The notes beneath the pieces were generated by a model. It was given only the letters and a program-made list of their open reading frames with translations. It was not told the DNA's origin and did no database searches. From NCBI GenBank assembly GCA_964017125.1, contig OZ024902.1:50500470-50564469 (forward strand): 64,000 nt of DNA, given 5' to 3'. This DNA comes from Flabesymbios commensalis (Eukaryota > Annelida > Polychaeta > Terebellida > Flabelligeridae). Below are positions 21,540-34,604 of the stretch, piece after piece. A program made the translations under genes and the position numbers. Numbering within the stretch: position 1 is the stretch's first letter; every line of letters begins with the position of its first letter.

Positions 21540-22430
21540 AATTCCTAGAGACAAATAATATATCGCTGGAAAGGTATGAACGTTTAGTTTCACGGTTTTT
21601 CATAAAACGTGCATTTGTGACGTCATGTCGGGATGGTTTTGACGTCACTTTTTCACCAATTTCTACTGGATATTTATAAAGGTGGATCATTTATGAGCTG
21701 TAATATACACATGTAGATGCCGTTCAATATCCAGCATTTGTATAAATTATAGAGAAGAGGCCTAGCTAGTCACACAAAAATGACATACATGCTTTGTACA
21801 CATGACATCACTTGATTTTATGCAACAATCGTTTTATATGGTCTATTATTTTTTTAATAGAATAGGTTAAACATTATTATATTTTTTTCAATTTGTATTA
21901 TTAAAGCATTTCTCTTTTTCCCCAGAGATAAATAATATATCATTGGAAATGTATAGTTCTGTAGTTTCACGTCATATATTTCATTTTTACGACACGTGGT
22001 CGAGTTGTGCAAAAAACGTACATTTGTGACGTCACGTTTCTATGTGCTACGTCATTTTGGCATTTTTTTTTCAAAGATTGTCAGCATGTGCACTATGAGA
22101 ATATACAGGATGCCAGGTCATTTCTTATTTGGCACCGTAAAACGTGGGAAAACCTAGTTTCATGTACGATATGCACGTGATCCTATCCCAATAAATATAA
22201 CGTACATCTGTATAACAACAGCATGGCCGCAACGTCACTTTTTCGTGAATTGAATCAGAGAGGCACGATAACCCATAATATTGCAAATCTTGTATGTGGA
22301 CATTTGATTTTTTTATAATCAAATAAGATATACCGCTGGAAAAGTCACAAACAATATATTTTCACACAGTATGCAACCCGCCTTGTCGAGTTTGAAATAA
22401 AACGTGCTTCAATTAAAAAGATGTATAGAA
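21540..22430. repeat. Diverged tandem repeats of about 390 bp with GTGACGTCA motifs
   Basis: Three diverged versions of one block start near 21545, 21925 and 22315. Each contains AATAATATATCGCTGGAAA (or a close variant), a TTTCAC stretch and AAACGT(G/A)CATTTGTGACGTCA; the third is cut short. Spacing is about 380-390 bp. The GACGTCA palindrome recurs about five times. Confidence 0.65.
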
Positions 22431-22442
22431 TAGATGTTTCAT

Positions 22443-22551
22443 AACTGCCCAGTGAACACAAAACATTTGTATAACATTTGCACAACTTTGCCATTTGTGC
22501 AACATTGTAGGCCTACAAATGTTATACAAAATGTTCTGTTTGTTGGGTGGG
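22443..22551. repeat. Palindromic MITE-like repeat (CAGCAAACAC family)
   Basis: The left end CCCAGTGAACACAAAACATT pairs with the right end AATGTTCTGTTTGTTGGG, with internal arms ATTTGTATAACATTTG and CAAATGTTATACAAA. It has the same termini as the copies at 1-570 and 53648. Confidence 0.8.
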
Positions 22552-25070
22552 GCATATAGGCCTATGTAACACGCACACACAATAGCCTACCGGTATGAGT
22601 TGAATAAGACTAGTAGCTGAATACTGTTTCTTTTCAACAATTTATATCTCATGCTCAACATCACTAAAATAAAGATTTCCCTCAGTCTAGTTTCAGTTTG
22701 TAATAAATTGTCACAAAAATTGGGGTTAACTGGTAGGCCACATAACAAGTACCGGTAGGCCTAACACAATATAACTGCACATAGCAAGACTGTGATCATG
22801 CGACTACAGAAACAATGCAACACGGCCATTAGTGTTATTCATCATGGATGCACTCTCTTCACAGTATAGAGTCTACATGGTATACTCGAGGTAACATAAT
22901 TATATTATACTCATGTTTCCAAGCAATATTATACCAAAAGGTGTGTTCAGCTCTGGAAACCTAAAATCACATGCTAAAATAAATTATCGTTTCTCCCTTT
23001 CTCTATTTAACCCTTGAAGCGCTGGAATATTTATATGCAAAATAAGAGATCACGGGGGTTTTCACTTTGAAACCATTTTAAATGTCTTAGTTTAGAGGTC
23101 TTTCCGCTTCATTTCAATACCTACGTTAAAGGGTCTACGGCCATTATACTTTTTATTTTTTTACAGTGCCGGGGTAGACTTCAGACGTCAGAATTTGAGG
23201 CATGGCACAACACTTATAGTATCAAGACGAACCGTGTCTGTAGAGCATGAAATGTTGATTCATCATCAGACACTCACTGGCAACTAAAGCCGAGTCCACA
23301 CAGTAGGCCTTATATTTTGGATTTTGTGCGGTACCGATTCAACATATTTATTAGGATTTCCAAATAGCAGTAGTAGGCCTATGTAGCAATTTATATGTTT
23401 CCGTGGTGTCGTCAATATGCCATTTCGCTACCAAAATCAACGCCAGCGACTATTCTGTCTTAGTGAAAGCCTACTGTTCTACTATATATACTGTATATAA
23501 AGTATATTCTTTGTATAATAATTTGTACATTTTGATGTAGAAATAATTAATTATTCCGAGACAACAGATTATTCCTGGATGTAAGCCCATAAATAATATT
23601 TGATCCGTCGCGTGATTTCAACGTACTCGGAGAATTAAAGTTTGCAGATAACATTTACACAAGCTAAGCCTACATGTACATGTAATGAACACGATGGATA
23701 TATCAGAATATTTGCACCGCTCATATGCTTAATTATCAGTTTATTTATATATTGTTGATAATGCTAGGCAAATATATGGACTATATATGTTCTAAAACCA
23801 ATCCTGGCAGTGGGCGTTCCTCATGTATGCGTATGTAACATCTTACCCTCATAATTATACCATATTTTATTCAGCCGATGATTTCTTTTGAAAGTTAATT
23901 TGACACTCAAAAAAACTATACTACACTATAGAAATGTACGATCAGTTCTTTATGTCCCACAACAGGTGAGTATAGAGCCACTTTGGGGGATTGAGTTGGG
24001 TTACTCCAAGCTGATTTTTTTTCGAAAATATAGGCCTATGATATCTCTCGACAACCCCCAAAACGAGAATACCAGAAATCAGTTTGGTGGAACATCGTCA
24101 AGATGGCCGCAATTTTACACATTTAGCTCACTTTGTCACACGCAGTTTTAATGCCAAATATATAATCGTCTTAGGAACGTTTGTTTTAAGCATAATTCAG
24201 ATATGAGGATTTAACCGGCCATGTTCTCAATGCATTAAAAAATAAGTTTATTTGACTTGAAATGACATTGAAATGACCTTGGTGTCATCTTACATCTATA
24301 GATGCCACATTAAAGCTCTGAGGGTTATACAGCTATGTGCCAAGTTTTAGGAAGCCGCTTCTAATGGTTGCTTATGAGGGTCTACTTGAAATATTACATT
24401 ACGATTTTTGTTAAATAAGCTCATGTTCCAGGGGTATGTCTTTGTGGGGAATTTGAACAAAGAAGAGTTTTAACTATTTTCCTTGAAATATTTTACGGGA
24501 GATTTACCCCCATACAATGGGGTGTCTTATGGTGTTTTTTTTAGAAAAAAACGACTGCGATGTTCCGAGTCATCCCCAAAACGGGGTAGGAACATTAACA
24601 TTATGTCTACCACAGTCCCTTATGGGCATAACCCAAACATGGGGTGAACAGAAACAAACAAGTATATTTGAAACAAACAACTGAACATTTCCCACAAAAA
24701 TATGAAATCTTCATAATAAAATAGAATAGGATGAATAGGAACGGTGGGGTGACTAGAAACGAACAGCAGAAAGAATGGAAGCTGCTAACAAGGCTTTGAA
24801 ACGTAACTGCGCCGATTTGTTATGCATTGTTTCAACGGACCGGTTTGTAGTGGCGCAGTATCTTGGTGGGCGCCACAGAAATGCATTCATATTCACCCCG
24901 TTTTTCATCGAAAAATATCACCTGAAACACAAACAAGTTGCCTTTTTGAGGGATTAATGTCAGAGAGCCACACATTTTCACAATAAATACCCGGCAAGAT
25001 ACTAGTTTTCAAATCTTTCTTTTGTAGTTACTTTGTGTAAGCCTATAGTATCCCGAGGGTTCAGGTCCTA
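22552..25070. other. No gene recognised; contains a partial element copy and CCCC/GGGG dyads
   Basis: The only structure noticed is the partial copy of the 19722 element at 23008-23205 and, at about 24490-24745, short inverted motifs such as CCCCATACAATGGGGT, CCCCAAAACGGGGT and ATGGGGTGAAC. ORFs of 60-90 codons show no homology. Confidence 0.5.
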
Positions 25071-25246
25071 TAGTCCGACGGCCCATTAGTCCGACAACCC
25101 ATTAGTCCAACGGCCCATTGGTCCGATGGCCCATTCGTCCGACGGACGACCCATTGGTCCGACGGCCCATTGGTCCGACGACCCATTGGTCCGACGGCCT
25201 ATAAGTCCGACGGCCCATTGGTCCGACGACCCATTGGTCCAACGGA
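25071..25246. repeat. 16-bp minisatellite (GTCCGACGGCCCATTG)
   Basis: About ten units of GTCCGACGGCCCATTG with ACCCATTG variants. The same unit forms a second array at 38533-38716 in the opposite orientation. The frame across it (QWAVGPMG repeats) is spurious. Confidence 0.92.
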
Positions 25247-25892
25247 TCATTTTTAAATACCAACCTTGCACACGTATATCATCTCTTGCAAGACACCTAG
25301 ATTAAATAAATGAACTTAATTGAGTTTTGAGATTATTTGAACTGTTTACAGGGCCTACACATGTAGTTTTTAAAGGTTCCTACATTGAAGTATATTCTGG
25401 TATAGAGTTTCCAAAACATGACTTTCAGTTTAATTATGATACAAATTGCCGCATATATGTGGTCATACTGCATCATTCGGGACTCTCATATAATATGTTT
25501 TAATGATTGTATCGCCGAATGATATTCAAACTGTCGCCATTTTAATTTGTATAAACACGCCATATGCTAATTTTAGTCACGTGAACGTGGCGTACGAAAG
25601 CCGAGCGAGCAGGATACAACAGTTCAGTTGTGAACATGTGGTTGGGGGGTGGATCGATCATGTCGCTGACATGAATATGTTGAAGTGTTACGTTCCCCCC
25701 TCCTTCCATCAACTCTTCCGTCGGGACGACAGGATTAAACAACTCTTATAATAACACACAAATAAAAACAAACACACATGGTTTGGTGGATATGGTCGGC
25801 TGGCGACATTTTAATTATTGAACTTGAAGATAAAATTGCAAGACCACAAACTTTCTAACATTATGCAATAATGTTCTTGCATCTTAACTTAT

Positions 25893-25985
25893 GCAATGTT
25901 ACCGCATGTGGGGCAACATTGCACAATAAACAAACTATGGATAAAATTATGCAATGTCACCGTACGTGGGGTGACATTGCATAAT
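25893..25985. repeat. Two adjacent hairpins with GCAATGT stems
   Basis: GCAATGTT...AACATTGC at 25893-25922, and a perfect 16-bp-arm hairpin at 25946-25961 and 25970-25985 (ATTATGCAATGTCACC and its complement) with an 8-bp loop. The loops share CCG(C/T)A(T/C)GTGGGG. Probably a small motif-rich element. Confidence 0.8.
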
Positions 25986-26085
25986 TTATATCCCAGCTGG
26001 TTGCTATGACAACCGAATAATTTTCTTTAGCTCATTTGTTAATTTGGGGACCTGCGCCATGTCGGTGTCACTTTTTGTGGCACCG

Positions 26086-26101
26086 CCCCCCCCCCCCCCC
26101 C
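26086..26101 (+). repeat. Poly-C tract (16 C)
   Basis: An uninterrupted run of 16 C. Length is likely uncertain in assembly and variable in populations. Confidence 0.95.
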
Positions 26102-26483
26102 AAATAACACCAGGGTACGTCCATATCCACCATCACCATTTTTAAAATCATAATAATTAAATGAGATAAATATGATACAATAATCATTCTAACATATTGT
26201 CACATAAGGATAACCATAAAAGTAGCGCGTTATTGTTTGTATGACATAATGAACATTTCTATTTTAGAATCAAATAGGATTCTGCACCTCAAGATTTCTG
26301 AACAATATACAGTTTGTACTATATTGGCATCATTGCAATGCCAATGTCAATGCCGAACATCACATTCACATGTCTTTTCCAGCTTGTTCTGTGCCTGCTA
26401 GTCTGCAATCAGTTTTTTTTCTCATATATTACTGAGTGCATTATTCAACACAAACCTGCATCAACCTGATGCCAAGATCTAAA

Positions 26484-29400
26484 CTATGAAGCACAAATGT
26501 CAGACCTCCACCTTCCCATACGTTGGATTTGATCTTCAGTGAACCCCACTGAAGCAGCAGTAGCAGCTGCTCCTATTCTGAAGCTATATCCCTTAATTCT
26601 GCTATCGGCAAAACCTGCTTTTTTAATCACTTGTCTTAAGGTTTGGGAAAATTGTGCTCTTGTGATTGCTAATTTATTTTGTTTAGTAAACAACGGCCCC
26701 CCGTATGTTCCCCGAATTCTGAGATAATTCTTTATTGCTAAGACAGGGCAGGCTCCAGATGGCTGTGCTTAAATTGTCAAAGTGAAAGGAACGCCAGGTA
26801 TTTGTGATTTTCCATTTCTAATACATAACTTCATGGCTTTATAATTCCCCTTACTGTCACCTAGCATGGTGATGTCCCCGATTTGCACTAATTTTGAAGC
26901 ATCAGCCGAGACCGAAGATATTGTGATCTCCCCAATCCTTAAGAAAGCATAAAAAGCAAGCAGAAACATAGCCCTGTACATTATGTTATCATATGATTTA
27001 ATAATGACCTGTGACAAGTGTCCTAACATGGTACTTAAAATTTGCTTGGTTATTGGCAGTCTACAATTCTTAGTTGTTTTAGTTTTTAGGGCTGCAGTCA
27101 GCAATTTTTTAACTAGAAATGAATTACCGGGGTCTGTTAAATTGACTAGTTTGTGACAAGTTGTTATACCTGCTGTATAAGTAACAATAGACGAGGGGCC
27201 CAAACCGCTTTCAAACATATGTGTAACTGGAAATATTGGAACATTAGGTAAAATAACTTTATCAACAGAGATAAACCCCTTTTATACGTATTTCTTGTGT
27301 TGGGTGCCAGTGACTGCTGCAACAGACGCAGCATGGGTGCAACTAATGAGGTAGCCACTCCTGTGGAATTTTTGTTGGCCACTGATTGGCTGTCGGGTGC
27401 TGCTCCCTGATTTTCCCCATCTGCATACGAGACAAAAAATCTGCGGTGAGATGCAAAATACCTTTTATGTGCACAGCACGGAAAAGGATATTACGCTGCA
27501 TCAATTTTACTACCATTTCCCTCACTAATTGCATGATCTCTTCATCTTTACAAGTTTGGTTATTAATTATGTGAACTACAGCTTCATTGTCAGTATGAAA
27601 ATCTTTACATTTATTTTCTATCGCACTCCCCCATAATTTCAAGGCTAGAACAATAGGAGAGAGTTCTCTGATGGTAATATTTTTTGATTGCCATTTTACC
27701 GGCCATCCTGCACATGCCCATTCATTTCCTCAAATTAATCCAAAACCAATCCCACTAGCATCTGTGAATAAATGTATCTCCTCAGAACTGAGCCACCTAT
27801 TATCGGAGATCACTGACTTCCCATTAAAGGATACTATGAATTTCAACCATGCCAATAGATCTTCTTTGGCCTCCTTGGTAACCCATCGCCTATGGTGTGG
27901 GTATTTAAGACCTCCAGTTAAATCAATTATGCATCTTAAAAAAGCGCGACCTGGAGGTACTACACAACAAGCAAAATTTAACAAGCCAATCAGTGACTGA
28001 AGTTGCCTTAGGTAACCCATCGCCTATGGTGTGGGTATTTAAGACCTCTAGTTAAATCAATTATGCGCCTTAAAAAAGCGCGACCTGGAGGTACTACACA
28101 ACAAGCAAAATTTAACAAGCCAATCAGTGACTGAATTGCCTTAGGGTTGTTTTCTTACAGTTGATCATTTCATTTATTTTTTCCTTAATTTTTATGATTT
28201 TTGTCTGTGGTAGCCTGGCCTCCATCAGTTCTGAATATAAAGTAATTCCCATAAAAACGATACAAGTTGTTGGGTGAACCGTTTTTTCCTCTTGTATAGG
28301 GACCCCCAATTCAGAACATAAATCTATAAGTGACTGCAAAGCGGTTTTGCAATCATTCGATCCTGTTTCACCGAGCATATGAAAGTCATCAATAATGTGA
28401 ACAATATGTCCATCTTTAATTTTTTGCGGTAAACTCCAGTGAATGGCTGAACTAAATGCCTCAAAGATAGCACAACTGGTGCTGCAACCCATCGGAAGTG
28501 TTTTGTTAAAATAAAACTTTGAATCCCAATGAATTCCTAATAATTCAAAATCTTTTGGGTTTATAGGAATAAGTCTGAACGCATCTTTAATGTCCAATTT
28601 GCTCATCAGGGTACCTCTGCCTAATTGTTTTATGATGTTTATGGCATCTTCAAGCTTTTGATATTTAACTGATGTAAGTTCTGGTGGTATGAAAAAATTA
28701 ACAGAATTGCCCAGAGGTGCTGATAGATTATGTATAAGCCTATATTCACCTTGTGTTGATTTTGGAATTACAGCTAGAGGACTGACCCTAAATTTTTCAA
28801 ACGGTGGCATATTGAAAGGCCCTGCAATCCTACCCATCTTCATTTCTTTCTTTAATTTTGTATTAACTACTTCCCAATTATCTTTGGTTGAATCAGAATT
28901 TTTAACGAAACATGATTCCCTTGGACCCTGGTAACCTAAATAGAACCCGTGTCTGAAACCTGATATAAAAAAATAAACTTTTCCACATCATAACCTTGTA
29001 ATATTAACTTCAATTTATTTATTTTGATAGGAGTTGGCAAAACCTCCTCTACTATATGAGTGACCTCTCCCCCTGGGACCCCAGCTCCCGAACTGATATG
29101 CGTCACCCCTGTTTGCTGTCCCTGGCATATGCGATTTCTTCCGACTGCGGTGTGGTGGTGCCTGGTATCGCCACATGAGGAGCAACGGTGTGCAAATTTG
29201 CAATTTTGTTTAAATGGACAAAACCCTCGGCGCTGGAATCGAAAGCATAAGTTCTCTGATTTAGGCTGCCGAGTTTGGGGTTCCCGAAAGGACTGATTAT
29301 TGCTGTAATTTACATTTTGCCCAGTTGTGAGAGTGGCCCTCATCCAATATTCAGAATGCATTACATCCCATGGCCAACTAGGATCATTCTGCTTCATCAT

Positions 29401-30190
29401 CCTGAAATTCTCATCATAATTTTTAAAGGCCCATCCCCCTCTCTTACTGAGATCACGTACAGTCTCGTTATATTTCATGAGGCGTGGTGCCTCCAGTGGA
29501 TGATGTGAACTATATATGGCAACGAAAACAATGAATGCAGATGTCCATTCTTCAATATTTTTAATTTGTTTTGGACGCAGATTTGGCACCAGCGACAATG
29601 CCGGATTCGAATTTTGTTCGTTAGTGATCGAAATATTGAACTTATCTGCCACTTGGTGATTAGCGATAAGCAACCCAAGATCAATGAATTGATTTCCCCC
29701 AATTTTTCCCTTAATTTTTTCTGAGACCAAAAAGCCTAACGGAGTTGAAGATGACAAATTAGGTGAGGGTTGGCGCGGGTGGGATTGGCACTGACCCTGG
29801 TTGTCACCTAACAACATCTTCAGTGCACCGACCAAGTTGTCGGCCTGTGTCGGTGGGCAGCTCGTAGACGCCACCGGCACACTTGTTGATGCTACCGCAG
29901 TGTTGCTCTTTGAGCTGCTGTCTGGAGCAGAGTTTCCTTTGGGGAGCCTCGCAACATTGCCTCGACTGTTTTGAAGCGCCTGAGCAATGTTCATCGCCAG
30001 TGAAATGGTTGAGTCGTCATACCCTTCTGAGTGTTGCACATCAATTGGTGCGAGATGTTCACTCTCAGGGATCACCGGCTCATCTGGCACCTCAACCACA
30101 CTGGGTATGGGAACAGCGTCGACTGTAGCAGGTGATGCGACTCTGCTGTCATCCGGGTCTGCAGGAGAGAGAATAGCTCGCCTTTAAGAT
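26484..30190 (-). mobile_element. Broken tyrosine-recombinase retroelement (DIRS/Ngaro group)
   Basis: Parts on the minus strand, in element order: a gag-like region with a CCCH/Cys-rich zinc finger (about 30099-28936), reverse transcriptase (28843-28124; LDIKDAFRLIPI, LPMGCSTSCAIFE and IIDDF motifs), RNase H-like region (about 28020-27343), and tyrosine recombinase (about 27382-26484; GYSFRIGAAATAA-type motif). RT plus RNase H followed by a tyrosine recombinase instead of an integrase defines the DIRS-like retroelements. It is broken, with roughly half a dozen interruptions, and is a fossil of moderate age. Split terminal repeats were not identified. Confidence 0.85.
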
Positions 30191-30358
30191 TTCCTGAAGT
30201 CTGCAGGTGTACCGGCCTTTTTCCGCTAAGCTGGCATAACTGAAAACAGTATTTGCAGAACCAACGTATTTCAATAATAAATTAAATAACCCTGTTCTGA
30301 CATATCAGATCAGTGTTACAGCACTTCTTATATATTAATTTTTTTAATTTTATTTTTA

Positions 30359-30705
30359 TCTTGTCACCCAACAAGAAACATTAATTACCTCGCCCACTGG
30401 CGGAACAATATTTCGCCACCTGGCGATCAAATTGAAAAAATTACCTCGCCATACGGCGGACCATAACCTCGCCACCCGGCGGGAAAATTAAATTTTTGAC
30501 TCATCACCTAAACGAGAAGCATCAATTACTTCGCCACCCGGCATACCAATAAATCGCCACCCGCCGAAAAAATTAAAAAAATTACTTCGCCATACGGCGG
30601 ACCATTACCATGTCACTTGGAGTGAAAAATTAAAGTTTTATCTCGTCACAAGATGAGAAATATTAATTATCTCGCCGATATTTCGGCGTACCATCACATC
30701 ACCAA
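30359..30705. repeat. Tandem repeat of about 142 bp with CGCC/GGCG dyads
   Basis: Units start near 30359, 30502 and 30644 (2.4 copies). Each contains several CGCCACCCGGCG or CGCCATACGGCG dyads separated by A/T-rich spacers such as AAAATTAAAAAAATTAC. It lies directly upstream, in element sense, of the tyrosine-recombinase element and may be its 5' region or an independent repeat. An (AT)n tract follows at about 30760-30805. Confidence 0.75.
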
Positions 30706-30766
30706 ACATTTATCTCACACTAGAAAACTTCTCTTAGCTTGTTATATATGTATCAGTATATCTATC

Positions 30767-30797
<31 letters not shown>

Positions 30798-30926
30798 TTT
30801 TATATAACACAATCACCTATGAATTTCTCTTTTGAAATCATTAGTTAGGCCTAGTGCTTAACATAATAGCTGTCAGAATTTATTTACATCCTTTGGAAAA
30901 AACCCTCTTGAATGAGTAATAGCAGT

Positions 30927-31190
30927 TCACACACTATTTGCAAATTTTTTAAGTCCAGATGCATTGAGGTGAACACCATCTGAAGCCATCTTATACTGCC
31001 AAGATTTATTATGGGAAAAGCCCCTATGAATCCAGAATCTGATACGGTCAGCAAAATCACTCCTAGCTATGGCCAACTCTAGCGCATCATTTAATTCTCC
31101 AATCCTGACATTGTACTCTGACAGTGACAGATCATCAGAAAAATACTTAGCGCTTCTTCGAATTGAGCTCCCAATTCCATTGATTGTCAT
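30927..31190 (-). pseudogene. SGNH/GDSL-hydrolase-like C-terminal fragment
   Basis: An 87-codon minus-strand frame ends MASDGVHLNASGLKKFANS, matching the last conserved block (DxxHLNxxG) of SGNH hydrolases, including the catalytic Asp and His. The N-terminal GDS block is not found. Some Ngaro-type and CR1-type retroelements carry such a domain, so it is most likely a fossil piece of a mobile element related to its neighbour at 26.5-30.2 kb, and not a host esterase gene. Confidence 0.6.
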
Positions 31191-31194
31191 GCTT

Positions 31195-33430
31195 GTTTGT
31201 TTACTGAACTGTCAGAAATAGACAGGCCTACATCACATGATCAGCACATGACATGCATGATCTATGATACCACGCTAAGTGTGGGCCACAGTGGAGAATT
31301 GTTGAATGACAATACCGTTTTTATTATATTTATGTGGATGTTTTCTTTTTCTTCTTTCAATCTCATAACATGGGAAGGTTTCTGAAGCAGCCTATAGTGA
31401 GACATTAATCGATTTTTATTGTAAAAATGCAGACAATTTCTGAAAATGAAGGAAATTTAACTCTATTAAAATTTGGTTTATACTGAAAACCCAGTTTATC
31501 AGTTATTCTCGCATTTCGTCTTTTAGACATGCATATCTGCAATTAGATATTGTCCTTATTTCTCTTTTAGCTGGTGAACAGATAAATGCGCAACACAAAG
31601 CTAAAAAAATCTACATCTATAATCATGTTGACATATTATGGACATATCAAGGAGCCAAGCAAAAAATGACGATTTGGGCCTCGTTGTGTCGCTTTAAAAT
31701 ATATATATTTAATTATGATTTTCGCCTTTTTTATCGCGAAAACTGAATAAAACGGGAATAAGAGTAAATGCACCATATTCAGTAGTTTTTTTTATATTAA
31801 ATTGATATAATTTTTTTTTTTTTAATATTATAGGGCTATAACTGGGAGTTTTTTTTATATTAAGTATCAATACAATATTTTTGGGATGGAAAAATGATAA
31901 ATGATACCAAAGACCATGTACAACAAGACAGTCAACTCTCCCCAAAACGTGAAATCGCTCTCAGTGCTGTCCCCCGATATTGGGAGTTGGAACTAATGCT
32001 TTTGCCATCTATTAAGTATGATTTTACCATATTACGACGAGTAATTATGACATTGATCCTAATAAAAACAATACATACTTCACATCAAAAAATCGGAAAA
32101 ATAAGTATTGACGGATATTTACTTCTATTTTTTATCCAATAATTTGTTGGTTAGTTATCAATACTTTTTAATTATCTTCTTCCCTTTGGTACTTTAGGGG
32201 TTGATGCGCCCGTATAAACAAGTATGCATATTCATTGTTTACAAACAACAGGTGACGCCCTGGTAACACGAGACATCGACTCAATCATAGTGTAATGCTG
32301 GTCCAAATTTTGTAATGCTGGTCCAGCATTACCCCATCATTGGTTCATCTTCTCGTATCTGCTGGCAGGTGACATGGGTACAAGGGTAGATACAGGCAAA
32401 GAAAACCAAGATAAGGGCAATGGAAATAATATATACTATATAAATAATATTACTATATATTATAGTCTAATGACATGGATCATTTGTCATGTTTATCATT
32501 CGGAATATACCTGAACATAAATGTTTTGTTGATATAAAGCATGTTACTGTTACTGCTGATTCTGTCACAGAATTAGCTCATTCAATGTTGAAATCATTCA
32601 CGCCACAAACGGGTATGACCATTGAGGAAGAGAATATTTTTGTATAATATTATATATCAGTGAATATCTTTGTCGCAAAGTGTCGCTATCTGCATGTGAT
32701 CAATGTAAAGTCATTTTAATGCCACTAATAAATTGCATACATTTCTGTCTAAGAAGCAATACATGAATATTCAGGGTGTGGGGCTTTTGTTTCACGTCAA
32801 AACTTAATACAATTAATTGGTTCAAATGAGCGAATTTTCGGAAATATACCTGAACACATTCACAACAGAGATCAAATTATTACCATCATCAAAGACACTA
32901 AATCACGTGCAAGTTATGAATGTTTCACGTTAATATTACATATGTATGTCCCCATTCGGCTACACCATGTACTGCGGGAAAACAATGAACACCTTATTAC
33001 CAGTAACGGCAGGAGAGATAGAAAATTATTAAAATTCAACTATGAATAAATTGTGTCATAAAAATGAACGTGTCTTGTTTTCAAAATATCAGTATATGGT
33101 ACTGCTAACGCTCCAGTCCTCAGTGACATTGATGGCAGTGGTCCGAGATAGAATGCTCACATATTATAATTTTATAATTTAATGCTTTTGTGTTCTAAAT
33201 ATATTTTCCCTAATAATGAAGGTCTAGTTGTTTAATCGTGTGAACTTATTTTTTTAACTATTAAAATTAGGGCATTTTGCCCCCTTGACACGGCACTATG
33301 GTAATGATATGGTAATAATAGGTCTGTATGTATAATAGTAGTAGTGCCTGAGTACACATTTTGATTTATTATATCTTTCTGTATTGCGATTCTGAGGAAG
33401 AGATGAAACAAACGAAAGTCGCAATTGCGA
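31195..33430. other. No gene recognised; one palindromic repeat copy
   Basis: AT-rich sequence. A degenerate copy of the CAGCAAACAC-family palindrome lies at about 32250-32370 (CTGGTCCAGCATTACCCCATCATTGG region). Short ORFs show no homology. Confidence 0.5.
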
Positions 33431-33432
33431 AA

Positions 33433-33960
33433 TAGACTATAGGCCTCTACCGAGATTCACATTGATCATAGTGAATGAATTTCGCTGATTTTTCAGTCAA
33501 TTATCAACCAATTTTCATGAAATTTTACAAGCAATATGTTCTAGTGATGACAAGGGGCATACCTCAAAAATGTTGTTGAAAAATAGTGCAAATGTAGTAA
33601 TATCTGTAACATGATTGTAGTAAATGTCGCCCTCTATTAACCCTTTAAGTTCGTTTCATAATATTCAGGGTAGTCGCCGCATTACTAGATAATAATGTAT
33701 GTAAAGTTTCATTAAAATTAGTTGAGAAAGGAGTTAAGACAATATATTTAATCGCATTCCCAAATGATCATTTATGTTATTTATCAAACCTTTTTAAATT
33801 CTGGATCGGGATGGTAGGACCTAATCCGGATCATTACAAAAATTTAATCGATTCCTTGGCTCGAGAAACATCTCTACAAAAAGTTTAATGCAAATCCGTT
33901 CATTACGCGGAATAGAGGCCTAAGTTTGACGTAATCCGACGGACAGACAGATAAAAAATA
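33433..33960. mobile_element. Old palindromic MITE copy (AATTTTCATGAAATTTTAC family)
   Basis: The left part contains GATTCACATTGATCATAGTG and CAATTTTCATGAAATTTTAC, as in the better preserved element at 44448-44870. The right part carries the inverted version (AGGGTAGTCG, GTAAAGTTTCATTAAAATTAG). Arms are more diverged than in the 44.4 kb copy, and the right side runs on into unique sequence. Confidence 0.65.
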
Positions 33961-34604
33961 TCTCCATTGTCAGAGATGAGATATTCCTAAAATGTGTAGA
34001 GTATTGTCCGAATCACATAGTCTTCCGCTGCGCAACACTGAACAAAATGTACACTGGTGAATGAGATGAGTTTGAATATGAGTTCTCATGCATTATATTT
34101 CCACCCAAGTACATTATACAGTTTGACCATTAAGTTCCCCAAAGTTTATTTACAATTCATCAAACGATAAGTTTCACACCAAGCGAGGCCTACATTTATA
34201 TTATTAAGATCGATCTCGCGTGATAATTATAATTCATTGGAATCGCCGCACATTAAAAATGCAAAACCGTTTTTTATGCTACAAAATTATTAGCGCCCTT
34301 ACCTAAAATTAGACTTCAATAAATTGCAGTATACAGACTACATTATATAATATTTTTAAACAAAAATTCTGCCAACACCTTCCCGAAATCTGTAGTTTGG
34401 TATCCAACATTCTGAACAGAGAACAAATCTAAGAAGATAAAATAAAAGGGTTATTGTCTTTGAGGAAGAGTGTGAAATAAATAAAATATTGCAGACAGGA
34501 GGTGAGAGAAATCAATTGTCCAGTTCAAAAAATAGTAGTTGGATGGTGCCCCCTTGTCACGAATGCTTGTCTGATTCACCTCAACCCTTTATTGGTAAAT
34601 AGTT

